Origin: Bacteroidota bacterium
GTDB lineage: Bacteria; Bacteroidota; Bacteroidia; Cytophagales; Cyclobacteriaceae
Direction of reading: 5' to 3'
Assembly: GCA_023428695.1 (NCBI GenBank)
Contig: JAEYWY010000017.1
Span: 505,207-569,206 of the forward strand
DNA length: 64,000 nucleotides
The notes under the pieces were generated by a model, which was given only the letters and a program-made list of their open reading frames with translations, was not told where the DNA came from and did no database searches. This document shows positions 37,717-47,489 of this stretch, piece by piece. Position 1 is the first letter of the stretch, and the number at the start of each line of letters is the position of its first letter. The translations under genes and the position numbers were made by a program.

Positions 37717-39453
37717 TTACTGTGGTAGCTCGTCGACGAAGATGATTCCAATCTTGTTGGCTCCCCGGTTCTCAATCTTCTCACCGGCGTTCGTGATCCA
37801 TGTGATGTTGTAAAGCACCTCATCGGATTCATTGGGCTGAGTGATCGAGAACTTCTTCTCTTTCAGTGTATCGTCCACTCGTACCGTCAGTCTTTCTTTT
37901 CGCGTATCACTGAAAAAGGGATACTCTATCTGCACCGAAAATGCACGGATACCGCGTTGTTTCAGCTCATCCATATCACCTTCCAGCTCGATTGACTTTC
38001 TCTTGTATGGGATGAAGAGGTTGATCATAGCTGCATCCTGCGTTTTCCAGTCTGACTCATATTCCGCTCCCCCTTTAAACTGCCAGATAGTCCTGTACCG
38101 GTATTCCAGCCACTTAGTCGTGTCCTGGTGGTAGCCGTAAACAAGGGATGGCATTTTATTTTTTTCTTTTACCCGCCGACTGGTTAACACGATGTTTTGG
38201 GTAGTAACCTTTCCGTTGTTGTGTGGTTTTTCAAGGATGACCGTTACACTGTTGAGCATTTTATCAAACTCCTGTTCGAGATCGCCGTCAACATTGAGCA
38301 CAATCGAACGTTGCTGAAACGCCGCGTCATGCAACGGCGCATCCCTGAAAATGGCTGGATTGTTTCCATATCGCTTGTGTAAATCACCGATATTGAAAGT
38401 GACATAATGATGACGTTGCACGGTACTTCTCCCTTTGAACCGAAGTGTGCTCACGCCACTCGTATTCATTTCCTTCAACTGATACCCGACATTAACGCCG
38501 AAACCGGTTGTGTTTCGGCTTGACAAGATTCCATTCGGACCAAACGATTGAGCAAGCGCGTCGATCATACCACCCTGCTCACTCACGGGCAGTTGCTCCG
38601 GTTGCACAGGTTCAAATAACAGCGAAAGCATTTTGTCATAGACGGTGTTGAGCAACCCTTCCATATTCGGATTGTTGCCGACGACCTTCAGTTTCACTGC
38701 CTGTTTCCTGAACAGCTCGTCGAACGCCACCTTGACGTCAGCGGAGACGAAATACACTGTACCACCTGCGCTGAATCCCTGATGTTTTTTGACTTCGCTC
38801 CAGTTTACCTCCAGCTCCGCATCGTAGTCCTCCGTTAATCCCGAAAACTCCATATCAAATACAAGTGACACGTCCGGTGTACTCATCTTAAAGTTTTCAT
38901 TCAGAATTTTTGACGTATGCGGTGTAAGCCCGAACGACAACGCGATGCTGCTGTTCTCAAGCACTGGTGCGTTTCCCACCGATAGTAGCTGCTTCTTTTG
39001 AACAATCGAATCATTGGAAATCACGGATGACACAAGACTATACCGCCCTTTGTCGAGAACGATAGGTCCCCTTAGTTTTACACTGTCGTTTTGGAGACGT
39101 TCGCGCAGAAGTTGTTGTGTTTCCCTGACAAGACTTTCCGGTGTGCGATACAACACAAGGAAATTCAACAATGCACCACCGTCAGCTTCCTGGATTGAGC
39201 TACCGGATTCGTCGTCGCCCCGTGCGTTGGTCATAATGTAACGCATGAACGAGAACTTCGGAGTATTGTCGGTGTCCCTGGCGAAGTCTGCTTCGTATGG
39301 CAGGTACACATAGTTGAGCGTATCGTTATACAAAGGAAAACACCACAGTCCGTTGACCTGAACACCCCGGTCGATGAGGGGCAGCTGGGCGTGCGCTTCT
39401 CCGCAAAGGAGAAACAACAAAACGACGCCGAAGAACCTGAAATGATTCATCAT
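37717..39453 (-). CDS. Secreted YYxP-family protein, full length (578 aa)
   Basis: Signal peptide (VVLLFLLCGEAHAQ). YVYLP at 48-52, PKFSFMRYIMTN, GGALLNFLVLYRTPESL, GNAPVLENSSIALSFGLTPHTSKIL, TPDVSLVFDMEFSG, then the C-terminal module (FDKMLNSVTVILEKPHNNG, WLEYRYRTIWQFKGG, ESDWKTQDAAMINLF, KSIELEGDMDEL, VLYNITWITNAG). Motif order equals that of the proteins encoded at 32339 and 39474. Family not recognised. 20 bp behind the preceding gene. Confidence 0.7.
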   Translation of the reverse strand: MMNHFRFFGVVLLFLLCGEAHAQLPLIDRGVQVNGLWCFPLYNDTLNYVYLPYEADFARDTDNTPKFSFMRYIMTNARGDDESGSSIQEADGGALLNFLVLYRTPESLVRETQQLLRERLQNDSVKLRGPIVLDKGRYSLVSSVISNDSIVQKKQLLSVGNAPVLENSSIALSFGLTPHTSKILNENFKMSTPDVSLVFDMEFSGLTEDYDAELEVNWSEVKKHQGFSAGGTVYFVSADVKVAFDELFRKQAVKLKVVGNNPNMEGLLNTVYDKMLSLLFEPVQPEQLPVSEQGGMIDALAQSFGPNGILSSRNTTGFGVNVGYQLKEMNTSGVSTLRFKGRSTVQRHHYVTFNIGDLHKRYGNNPAIFRDAPLHDAAFQQRSIVLNVDGDLEQEFDKMLNSVTVILEKPHNNGKVTTQNIVLTSRRVKEKNKMPSLVYGYHQDTTKWLEYRYRTIWQFKGGAEYESDWKTQDAAMINLFIPYKRKSIELEGDMDELKQRGIRAFSVQIEYPFFSDTRKERLTVRVDDTLKEKKFSITQPNESDEVLYNITWITNAGEKIENRGANKIGIIFVDELPQ

Positions 39454-39473
39454 AGTAAGTTGATTGAAGTACC

Positions 39474-41288
39474 TCAGTTTTCGATTTCCGACTGTCCGAT
39501 CATCAGAAAGTCGTCCTTCAGTTCGGTAAGCGGTGCACGTTTCTCACCAAGTGGCGTAAACCGTGTAACCTGATAGGCGACGGGTTCGTCGGGATCATGG
39601 AACAATGTTACCTCGTGAAGATTGCCCGGGTCTTTTGCACGGAGGATCAGCGTACGTTGCAGCACAGGTTTGCCGCCGAGTACAACAAAGAACTTCACCG
39701 TTACGGTAGACCGTGAAGTAGAATCCGCGAACGCAGAGGGATCAACTTCAACAGCGACCTTCTTCCGCGAAAGCGGTGGTATGAGATTTACTCCCGACGT
39801 TGATGCCTGACGCCATTGTGACTCTGATGCGGGATCCTTTATAGAGTAGTTCGTCCCTTTCAAATTCCAGCTGACGCGATATTCGTATTTCAGCCAGTCA
39901 TCGGACGATGCAATCCCCAGGCGTGGGTAAGACGCCGAAAGCGGAGACGCACCTGAATTGTTGTCAATACTCTTCCGTGTGAAAAGCAAATCGGAAGTAA
40001 CATCCTCGTGATCTTCAGGGTAGCGCTTGCGGAAGCTTACTGTAACAAAATTGAAAATGTCGTTGAACGATTCGGCAAATTGTCCATCGAGTACGAAGGC
40101 AATTTCGCGTTTCTGAAAATCCGGATCATCAAGATTAACCAGCTTGAAGTATTCCTTCTGCGACCCGGGATCCGCATCCATCGAATGATACAACCCGCCA
40201 AGGTTCCCCGATGTAAACAGCGGAACTTTGATGGTCGTCGCCTGACTTAGATTCAGGTAAAACTTATTCGACCGGATATCGTTCCTTTTCTTTAGCACAA
40301 ACTGATTGTCCGAATAGTATGGTACGTCGTCAGCATCGCCGAACACCTGCCAGAAGTAGCCGCGTTCCTGTCTGCCTTTGATCTGATTCGCTTCAACAGC
40401 TGTTTCGCGGTCCGGAATTTTTGCCCAGCCACTCTGGCTGTCGAACATGAGTTCAATCAGTTTGTCAGTTACCAGGCTGAGGATCGCCTTCAATTCATCG
40501 GCTTTCACACCAAGGCTTGCGCTTCGGTCGAACGACTCGATCTTGAGAATCTGATTCTGATTCAGCTCATCCGTAATCTTCCTGAGCTGATCGCGTGTAA
40601 AACCCTCCTGAAAGTTGGTCACCTTGCTGTAGTGTTCATAGATCGTATTCATCTCAGCCGTCACGATTGCACTATACGCTTTCACGTAAGCCTCGTAATT
40701 GCCATGCAGTGTGACCGAAACATCGGACGTCTTCCCTGTTAGCGACTCCCACAACAGCGTGGCCCCCTCCTGCGAAAGACATGCGGCAATCGCGGCTTTT
40801 GAACCCGGCTGAAATGGTGCGTGTCCCGACGTGATGATTGATTGCGTAAAGGGGTTCGCTCCCGCAGTGTTGCTTAGCACAGACGAAACGATCTGAAAAC
40901 TGCCTACGCCTTTCTCACCGTCCTTAACCTGTTCCAGCGGTACCGGCCCGACTATTCTGGCATTCTTGTTATTCAATACAATGCGCAGTGTGTCCTGTAA
41001 CTTATTCACTTCCGCTGACGGCAGAGTGAATTCAATCAGTGCATGGAATAGCCCGCCATTTGCGCCACTGCCTTTACCAATATATTTTATGAACATGAAC
41101 TCCAGGCTTCCGTCTTCGCGTTCTGCCATTCGCGGTACTTGCGGAATGTAGTAGTATGAATTCGCGTCTTCATGATCCTGAAGCAGTTGTACACCGCGCA
41201 GCTGTAAACGCCCTTCGTCATACTTCGGAATAGCGAGAGCAATCGTTGTCAGGGCGATCGCCCAAATAAATAAGATGGTCTTTTTCAT
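39474..41288 (-). CDS. Secreted YYxP-family protein, full length (604 aa)
   Basis: Signal peptide (MKKTILFIWAIALTTIALAI). YYYIP at 45-49, LEFMFIKYIGKGSGANGGLFHALIEFTLPSAEV, FQIVSSVLSN, GHAPFQPGSKAAIAACLSQEGATLLWESL, NTIYEHYSKVTNF, and the C-terminal module (FNDIFNFVTVSFRKRYPED, WLKYEYRVSWNLKG, ESQWRQASTSG, KKVAVEVDPSAF). Clear paralogue of its neighbours, diverged enough that the copies are not recent duplicates. No recognised family. Confidence 0.7.
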   Translation of the reverse strand: MKKTILFIWAIALTTIALAIPKYDEGRLQLRGVQLLQDHEDANSYYYIPQVPRMAEREDGSLEFMFIKYIGKGSGANGGLFHALIEFTLPSAEVNKLQDTLRIVLNNKNARIVGPVPLEQVKDGEKGVGSFQIVSSVLSNTAGANPFTQSIITSGHAPFQPGSKAAIAACLSQEGATLLWESLTGKTSDVSVTLHGNYEAYVKAYSAIVTAEMNTIYEHYSKVTNFQEGFTRDQLRKITDELNQNQILKIESFDRSASLGVKADELKAILSLVTDKLIELMFDSQSGWAKIPDRETAVEANQIKGRQERGYFWQVFGDADDVPYYSDNQFVLKKRNDIRSNKFYLNLSQATTIKVPLFTSGNLGGLYHSMDADPGSQKEYFKLVNLDDPDFQKREIAFVLDGQFAESFNDIFNFVTVSFRKRYPEDHEDVTSDLLFTRKSIDNNSGASPLSASYPRLGIASSDDWLKYEYRVSWNLKGTNYSIKDPASESQWRQASTSGVNLIPPLSRKKVAVEVDPSAFADSTSRSTVTVKFFVVLGGKPVLQRTLILRAKDPGNLHEVTLFHDPDEPVAYQVTRFTPLGEKRAPLTELKDDFLMIGQSEIEN

Positions 41289-41299
41289 GATCGTATTGA

Positions 41300-42421
41300 T
41301 TATTCTTTCCGGGTAGTTACATCAAGGAGTCCCGACCACATCGACACGTCCTGCCAGTCAGTGACGACTTCGGATCCGTCCATGAGCAGTTCGCGAATCC
41401 GATAACGGTATGGCTGATCGAGGCGCACGGCGTATTTGAACCGGTAGTTAACTGACGTTACGTCGGGAGCGCTGCTGCGGAATGTTACCCGCGCATCGAC
41501 CTTACCGCCACCCGCACCAACGGCTTGCAGTTCAACTGTTTTTTCATAGAGGTCACCGCGAAGGCGGTTTGCAAAATCATAATTGCGCACATTCAGGATC
41601 GCGTAACCCGGAGGCACACCGTTGTTGATGTCAATCTGACGCACGTGGTCGTTAAACTTTAATGAATCGACGTACAGTGGAAACGCGTTGCTTTTCACAA
41701 CACAATCACGCAGTGCATCTGTTGAGTCTGATTCATCTTCTTTGATCAGATCACGCATCACGCGCGACAACTGACCATGGCCGCTCAGTGACAAAATTTT
41801 CATCGGGCTTTGACCACGCGCATGAAATGCATACATAAAACTCAGTGCGGTGTAGTCTTTTCGCAGTGCTTCGAGAAGCAATTGCGCGGAGTGATTATCG
41901 AGGTGGATCGTGAAGTAACGCTCCTCCCAGTAGGATGATGACGTTGAATAACCGGAGTCACCTTCTGCAGCCAGGCTCCCGCGTTTTACAACGGCGCTGG
42001 TATCCGCTGCGCCCACAGGAACGAACACCACCATGGCTTCAATCATGGAAATTGGCAGGGGCCGTATCACCGCGTTTTGCAAACCGAATACTCGCCGGGC
42101 CACGCGCAACGAATCATCATTGATTCGCTTCATTACGATTCGAATACTTAGTATGCTCCGGTGCCGCATGGATTCGTCTTCACCATAGACAGCCGAACCC
42201 GTGTAACGCATCAGCGTAAGATTAAAGTCCGGCCGCCCCTGCGTTGTACCGACAACCAGATCACCGGGCATGTAGTATACTGTATTCCGTTGCCTGAGAT
42301 CACGAAAGAGCGTAATACCATTTGATCGGAGTGACGCATTGAAATCAGGCTGGCCCTGAACCAGCTTCATGTAAAGCATCTGAAGCAGGATCAAAATCCC
42401 GATGATGATAATCCGCTTCAT
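41300..42421 (-). CDS. Secreted YYxP-family protein, shortened (373 aa)
   Basis: N-terminal hydrophobic signal (MKRIIIIGILILLQMLYMKL). YYMP at 49-52, PDFNLTLMRYTG, then diverged sequence with FTIHLDNHSAQLLLEALRKDYTALSFMYAFHARG, which corresponds to the ...GAxLLW... / SF.ME segment of the long members, and a reduced C-terminal module (VNYRFKYAVRLDQ, VTDWQDVSMWSGLLD). It lies 1 bp after the upstream gene's stop, so it is translationally coupled. Confidence 0.65.
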   Translation of the reverse strand: MKRIIIIGILILLQMLYMKLVQGQPDFNASLRSNGITLFRDLRQRNTVYYMPGDLVVGTTQGRPDFNLTLMRYTGSAVYGEDESMRHRSILSIRIVMKRINDDSLRVARRVFGLQNAVIRPLPISMIEAMVVFVPVGAADTSAVVKRGSLAAEGDSGYSTSSSYWEERYFTIHLDNHSAQLLLEALRKDYTALSFMYAFHARGQSPMKILSLSGHGQLSRVMRDLIKEDESDSTDALRDCVVKSNAFPLYVDSLKFNDHVRQIDINNGVPPGYAILNVRNYDFANRLRGDLYEKTVELQAVGAGGGKVDARVTFRSSAPDVTSVNYRFKYAVRLDQPYRYRIRELLMDGSEVVTDWQDVSMWSGLLDVTTRKE

Positions 42422-42422
42422 A

Positions 42423-44540
42423 TTATTCGTCGTTCTTCAGTGAGGGGAATAACTCCACCAACTGATGTGATCCAAACGGAACATTGAGTGAATTGCGCGT
42501 TATCCATTCCGACTTTTGTTCTGCTCCATCGGCTGTCACAACCGTGACGCGATAATCAAAAGTTGGCGACACCCCTGAAGGGATGTAAATCTTGCCCGCG
42601 TTATAATCAGATTTGTCTTTGGTGATGTGCACCACCGGGAACACTGTTTCTGTCCGACCGTTAGGGTCACCCTGCATAGACCTGACCTCAACATCCATGT
42701 ATGCCACGTTATATGCTTCAAAGAAATCAATAACGCGAAAGACGATCTCCGACAATTGCGGCCGACTTGTTGAGCTGACGATTTTGGAGAACACCTGCTC
42801 ATTACATGGGTCGCACTCAACCACGCTGTACTCCATCCAGATGCGCGCCTGTTTCCCCTGGTAATTATCAATCCATGCGGGCACTGTCGCCACATCGAAT
42901 TTCGCCTGAGCCTTCGGCAGGATTTCCTGATTGTTGAGATCCCAGCTGTAGATAATCGGCGCCTCCTTGCCCTGATTATTCTTATGGATGATCATGTAAT
43001 GAATGTATTTCAGTCGGACGGGGTATGGCGTTTCATTACGCCACGTTTTTGTGCGAACCTCCGTTGGCGTCATCGCCATACGACCAAATGTGTTCTCATC
43101 AATAAGCCGGATACGAACCGGCACTTCCTGCACAGGGAAACCTTCGCCAACTGTTTTGATGCGCATCTTTCCCGTGATCCCGCTGTTTACGCGAAGCAGA
43201 TTCTCAAGCTCGGCGGCCGTGGTTCCATCGGTTAACCAGGAGAACTCAATCGGATCGATTACCGATCCGCCATTGTTGATGTTAACACTGGTGATGCCAA
43301 AATTCTTGAGTTCATCGCCGATAGTGATCACAGGCGTTTCCACTACCGGCAATGGCATCGGCTTGTTAAGCTTCAACCCGGGATTCTGTTTCTTATAGGC
43401 CTCCATAAGATTCTTGATGAACTGGATCTCATAGAGACTAATGCCGGAAGACAACGTACCGGACATACGAACCTTGCTTTCGGTACCTTCACCGCGCGCA
43501 GTTCCGTAATCCACATTAAATGCGTAACCTTTCTCGCCGTCGTAGCGGATGTCATAAGCAAGAGGGAGATAATAGAATACCCCCGAGTTTGGATTCTTGT
43601 CGGGAAATATATTGAGGTTGACGCTTGTGATCTTGATCTGACTTTCAAAGTCAACATCCGAATAGATGAAGTCGCCCCAAAACGAAACCGGTTTGTTGTC
43701 GGGGCCTTGCGGCTCCGTACTTACAGGTGCCGATGATGTTGACGATGAAGGCATTGCTATGTACATTGGCTGCATCTTCAAGACCGATACACCAGTGTAT
43801 TTTGCCTTCATCGGTTTGTGCTCGACCACCGGTGTTGGAGCAGGCTTTCCATTCCTTACCGGCTTCACCTGATGCAAATACAACGGCTTGTCTTTGATGG
43901 CTTCGTAAACATTCCTGCGTGGTATTACAAGTCCCGATCCGCCGCCGGAATTTTCTACTGGTGCATTCTTCGGAAGGGATGCTGCACTACCCACCGGTGT
44001 CATCGCCACGGGTATGATGATGTTTTCCGGCGTAACCGGATTCATGAACTTCTTGTCGAGTTTATACAGCCTGCGAACACCTTGCGTACCCGATTCTGTT
44101 TTGGAAGCCATCACGAGCAAACGCGGCACCGTAAACGTTTCGCTTTCCGCATAACTCTTTGGATCAAGCTGAAGGCGTATTTGTACTTCATTTTTTCCCG
44201 CGGGTATCGCTGCCTTCTGTGCCGAGAAACCTTTTATTTCCTTCAGGTCTTCATCGGTAAGCGACGCAATAATGTATCCTTCTGCAATACTGGAGAACGC
44301 AATCGCCACCGTGACTGACACATCCTGGTCTTCGATCACTTTGACGCGATCGATTCTTCCCGTTTCACCACCACTTGTGATGACGTCCAGTATCCCCGTT
44401 ACGATACTCTCTTTACTAAGATCCGGTGACAGTTCCTTGTTCTGCAAACCACTGAAGTTCTGGGCGCGAGCCGAAAACGTCAGCGTGGCTGTAATCACAA
44501 ACATGATTACTTTCAATCGGGTCGACGAGCGTTGTTTCAT
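42423..44540 (-). CDS. Large secreted protein with internal YYxP module, first gene of the operon (705 aa)
   Basis: Signal peptide (VIMFVITATLTFSARAQ). A distinct N-terminal region (about 30-300: VTVAIAFSSIAEGYIIASLTDEDLK, a Pro/Ser-rich linker at 190-285) precedes the motif VFYYLPLAYDIRYDGEKGY (about 321-339) seen in its neighbours. Then come ITSVNINNGG, beta-rich stretches, ECDPCNEQ and a C-terminal FDYRVTVVTADGAEQKSEWITR resembling the strand pattern of the family's last module. It is the promoter-proximal gene and faces the sigma-factor gene across 142 bp; it may be the scaffold or baseplate-like subunit, but that is a guess. Confidence 0.65.
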   Translation of the reverse strand: MKQRSSTRLKVIMFVITATLTFSARAQNFSGLQNKELSPDLSKESIVTGILDVITSGGETGRIDRVKVIEDQDVSVTVAIAFSSIAEGYIIASLTDEDLKEIKGFSAQKAAIPAGKNEVQIRLQLDPKSYAESETFTVPRLLVMASKTESGTQGVRRLYKLDKKFMNPVTPENIIIPVAMTPVGSAASLPKNAPVENSGGGSGLVIPRRNVYEAIKDKPLYLHQVKPVRNGKPAPTPVVEHKPMKAKYTGVSVLKMQPMYIAMPSSSTSSAPVSTEPQGPDNKPVSFWGDFIYSDVDFESQIKITSVNLNIFPDKNPNSGVFYYLPLAYDIRYDGEKGYAFNVDYGTARGEGTESKVRMSGTLSSGISLYEIQFIKNLMEAYKKQNPGLKLNKPMPLPVVETPVITIGDELKNFGITSVNINNGGSVIDPIEFSWLTDGTTAAELENLLRVNSGITGKMRIKTVGEGFPVQEVPVRIRLIDENTFGRMAMTPTEVRTKTWRNETPYPVRLKYIHYMIIHKNNQGKEAPIIYSWDLNNQEILPKAQAKFDVATVPAWIDNYQGKQARIWMEYSVVECDPCNEQVFSKIVSSTSRPQLSEIVFRVIDFFEAYNVAYMDVEVRSMQGDPNGRTETVFPVVHITKDKSDYNAGKIYIPSGVSPTFDYRVTVVTADGAEQKSEWITRNSLNVPFGSHQLVELFPSLKNDE

Positions 44541-44682
44541 ACGAGGATCATTTTTGAAAACTGCTCACTCTGTCGAAGCCGGCCCGACCACGGGAAACAA
44601 CGTCGCCCTCATTTTTTTGTGATTCGTCGAAAAAGAAGTAGCTGGGCGTCTTTTCTGTTTATATTTCGATAAAAAAGCTGCA
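44541..44682. promoter_or_regulatory. Divergent promoter region between secreted-family operon and sigma-factor operon
   Basis: 142 bp between outward-facing starts. On the plus strand TATATTTC (44660-44667) is one base off TAnnTTTG and lies 15 bp before the GTG start at 44683, implying a very short leader if real. On the minus strand no housekeeping-type promoter is seen, which would fit use of the neighbouring sigma factor. Confidence 0.35.
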
Positions 44683-45291
44683 GTGTCTTTAAAGACTTCC
44701 TATATCAAGCCGCAGGTTGATGAAGAATCCGAACTTCTTCAGGGGCTTCGCGCAGAAGGACTTCAGCGAAAGCTCACGGAAAAGAAGCTCTTCGAACACT
44801 TCTTCTATCTGGTCCGTGTCGCCCGCTCGAAGTATAATTTGCCCGAAGAGGAGTGCGCGAGTGTCTATTCTGATACGATAATCAGTGTTATTAATAATAT
44901 AGTCACCGGCCGGTTTGAGGGTCGTTCATCCCTGAAAACCTATACCCATCAAATTTTAATGAATAAATGTGTTGACGTCATCAGAAAAAATACGACTAAC
45001 AGGACAGTCTACAATTCTGATATGGTGGAACACATGACCGCGGTAATGCCTGACAAGGCCCGGACGATAGTCCAACAGTTGGTAGAAAAAGCCAACCGGA
45101 TGACGCTTGCCCGGCGAATCCAGGAACTGGGTGAAAAATGCCGGCAGTTGCTTATGCTATTCGAGGACGGTTACTCGGATAAGGAAATTGCTGCTGAAAT
45201 GCAGTACAATTCTGCAGACGTCGTGAAAACATCGCGTCTACGTTGTCTGGAAAAGCTTAGGGAAAAAGTACGAAATGAATGGTATGAGTGA
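44683..45291 (+). CDS. Sigma-70/ECF-like RNA polymerase sigma factor
   Basis: 202 aa with GTG start. Region 2-like segment (FEHFFYLVRVARSKYNLPEEECASVYSDTIISVINNI, RSSLKTYTHQILMNKCVDVIRKN) and C-terminal region 4 with HTH (CRQLLMLFEDGYSDKEIAAEMQYNSADVVKTSRLRCLEKLREKV). This is the ECF-type layout. Its 3' end overlaps the start of the anti-sigma-like gene by 17 bp. Divergent from the secreted YYxP-family operon, which is its likeliest regulon. Confidence 0.85.
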   Translation: MSLKTSYIKPQVDEESELLQGLRAEGLQRKLTEKKLFEHFFYLVRVARSKYNLPEEECASVYSDTIISVINNIVTGRFEGRSSLKTYTHQILMNKCVDVIRKNTTNRTVYNSDMVEHMTAVMPDKARTIVQQLVEKANRMTLARRIQELGEKCRQLLMLFEDGYSDKEIAAEMQYNSADVVKTSRLRCLEKLREKVRNEWYE

Positions 45292-46015
45292 CCTTGAATT
45301 CATAGAGCATTACTTTTCAGGTGCCCTTTCTCATTCGGATCGTGCTCTGTTCGAGGAACGTTGCGAAAACGATGCCGTCTTTGCCAATGATGTCGCCTTC
45401 TACATTGCTGCACGTCAACAACTCAACGAGGTTTTGCACGATGAGAAGAAAAAGGAGTTTCTGCTTGAGTATCAGCGTCTCTCCGGTCAGGAAAACGTGA
45501 CGCGGCAACCGGCTACAACAAGGTGGCTGTACGTCGCGGCAGCGGCATGTATTGCCCTCGTTGTGGTGTTCTTCACGATCTTCAGACCACAAGGTCCGAC
45601 ACGGATCGCGAATACATATATTAAAGAGAACCTTACAACTTTGTCGACTACGATGAGCTCTGGCGAGGACAGCCTGCAATTCGGAATCACGCGTTACAAC
45701 GAAGGTCGCTACGAAGAGGCAAAAAAGATCTTCAGTTCGTTAGCTAAAAGAGGGAACCTGGCGGCAGAATCGACCAAATATCTTGGGATCACACATCTTA
45801 AACTGGAAGAGTTTGACGAAGCCATCGTTCAATTTGATAAATTGGGCTCTCATACTCAGCTTTATGCGAACCCTGCAAAATTCTATACGGCTATTACGCT
45901 GATGAAAAGAGCAGAGGGGAACGACATAGAAGAAGCAAAAAGACTTTTGCAGGAGGTGGTGAACGGGAAGCTTTCAGGCTACAAAGAGGCTGAAGTATGG
46001 CTTGACAAGCTATAG
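45275..46015 (+). CDS. Anti-sigma-like membrane protein with C-terminal TPR region
   Basis: 246 aa. Cytoplasmic N-terminal part (about 1-80: LEFIEHYFSGALSHSDRALFEERCENDAVFANDVAFY) resembles the zinc-less anti-sigma domains of Bacteroidota; one membrane helix (WLYVAAAACIALVVVFFTIF, about 84-105); periplasmic TPR-like helices (YNEGRYEEAKKIFSSLAKRGN, HLKLEEFDEAIVQFDKLG). Overlap with the sigma gene supports a sigma/anti-sigma pair. The TPRs could read a periplasmic signal or bind the protease products of the next genes. Confidence 0.75.
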   Translation: MNGMSDLEFIEHYFSGALSHSDRALFEERCENDAVFANDVAFYIAARQQLNEVLHDEKKKEFLLEYQRLSGQENVTRQPATTRWLYVAAAACIALVVVFFTIFRPQGPTRIANTYIKENLTTLSTTMSSGEDSLQFGITRYNEGRYEEAKKIFSSLAKRGNLAAESTKYLGITHLKLEEFDEAIVQFDKLGSHTQLYANPAKFYTAITLMKRAEGNDIEEAKRLLQEVVNGKLSGYKEAEVWLDKL

Positions 46016-46036
46016 ACTGTCACCTAAACCTGTAAT

Positions 46037-47482
46037 ATGACCCTCAAGTATCCCCTGGCCATCTATACGATGGTCATCATCAGTTGTTTTTTCCGTTGCA
46101 CATGTTCAAAAGATCACCCTTCGTATGAGCCTATCCGGTCCAACGAATTCGTAAACGATAACTCGGCATCGGTCCGATATAAGGCGGATGAAATTCTGGT
46201 CTTATATAAAGGAATTCCGACTCAGGAAAAACGCAACACAATACGTCTTAAGCTGCACGACGCGGGTATCGATACCAGCTCCATCAATGTTCGTGTATGC
46301 AACAGCTGTGGCGCACACGTAGAACTTTGGCAGGCCCGGGATATCCACACTGTCATTCACGGCGAGGAAATTCGTGCAGGAACCGTAAGCGGTGGATCGC
46401 AGGGTGTTGGTGAAGACAACACAGCGATCTACTCACTGAATTATTACCAGCACATCCCCAACGACGATCTGCCAACAATCAGACAATTCAAGTTCGGTCA
46501 GCAACCGGAACCTGACCCGACCGGTAAAGACACAATCATCGTTGCAGTTCTCGATACCGGCATCGATACCCTCAACGCAGTTGCACCTCAATACCTATGG
46601 CGAAACACCACAGAAAAAGGCAGCAACACACCCGACGCCGACGGAAACTGCTATCAGAAAGACGTCTATGGCTGGAACTTCGTTAATAATTCTTCCGACA
46701 TCCGCGATGATAATCTCAGCAGACACGGGTCGATTATCAGCAGTTACATCGTGAATGAGTTCGCAGCATCTTCGAAGAACTTCGTGCAGATCATGACACT
46801 GAAGACACACGACAACAACGGCAGCGGCGATCTTTTTGCAAGCATTTGCGCGCTGCACTATGCGATGGATAAAGGTGCTCATATCGTCAATGCAAGCTGG
46901 GGATTCTATTACTATTTACCCGATCCACATCCTTATCTCGACAGTCTGATTACACGGGCATTAGCTGATCGCGGAATATTGTTCGTCACCGCCAGCGGAA
47001 ACAAGATCGACGCCATTGACGCGGCGGCAAAAGCAAAATATCAGACGCAACATGGCGTACCATTGCCTGATAGTTTATTGCGAAACCTCAGTATACACAA
47101 TTTCTTCCCAGCCTGCCTGAGTGACTCTGTTAATAATGTGATCGTAGCCACAACATCGAATACAGATCGCGTAACAGCAACGCAGAATTACTTCCGGCGT
47201 TACGTCGACTTTGGCGTAATGGCCGACTCGATTGAGGCGCCGTATATGAGATTTCTTGTCCCGAACACGTCACCACCGATTTACGTCAGCGGATCCTCTT
47301 TCGCTACTGCGATCCTGTCGGGTAAGATTGGTGCGGCGTTAAACAAGTCGGTCTACGGTTCACCCATAGGCAAGGAAACCGTCTTCGCGGAAATGGAAGC
47401 TGTACCTTCACTGGTGCAAACTTCTGCAAACCTCGAAGACCGAAAGCTCGTACGAAAAGGTCGATATGTAAAACGCCAATAG
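46037..47482 (+). CDS. S8 family (subtilisin-like) serine protease, probable lipoprotein
   Basis: 481 aa. N-terminal signal with a Cys cluster (SCFFRCTCSKD) consistent with a lipobox. Complete catalytic triad in subtilase order: VAVLDTGID (Asp 173), RHGSIISSYI (His 230), ASGN (oxyanion Asn, about 330) and VSGSSFATAILSGK (Ser 421). The N-terminal 40-150 region looks like a pro-domain (DEILVLYKGIPTQEKRNTIRLKLHDAG). No C-terminal sorting domain. Lies 21 bp after the anti-sigma-like gene and 7 bp before the CHAT gene, so one operon. Confidence 0.88.
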   Translation: MTLKYPLAIYTMVIISCFFRCTCSKDHPSYEPIRSNEFVNDNSASVRYKADEILVLYKGIPTQEKRNTIRLKLHDAGIDTSSINVRVCNSCGAHVELWQARDIHTVIHGEEIRAGTVSGGSQGVGEDNTAIYSLNYYQHIPNDDLPTIRQFKFGQQPEPDPTGKDTIIVAVLDTGIDTLNAVAPQYLWRNTTEKGSNTPDADGNCYQKDVYGWNFVNNSSDIRDDNLSRHGSIISSYIVNEFAASSKNFVQIMTLKTHDNNGSGDLFASICALHYAMDKGAHIVNASWGFYYYLPDPHPYLDSLITRALADRGILFVTASGNKIDAIDAAAKAKYQTQHGVPLPDSLLRNLSIHNFFPACLSDSVNNVIVATTSNTDRVTATQNYFRRYVDFGVMADSIEAPYMRFLVPNTSPPIYVSGSSFATAILSGKIGAALNKSVYGSPIGKETVFAEMEAVPSLVQTSANLEDRKLVRKGRYVKRQ

Positions 47483-47489
47483 TGCCTGC

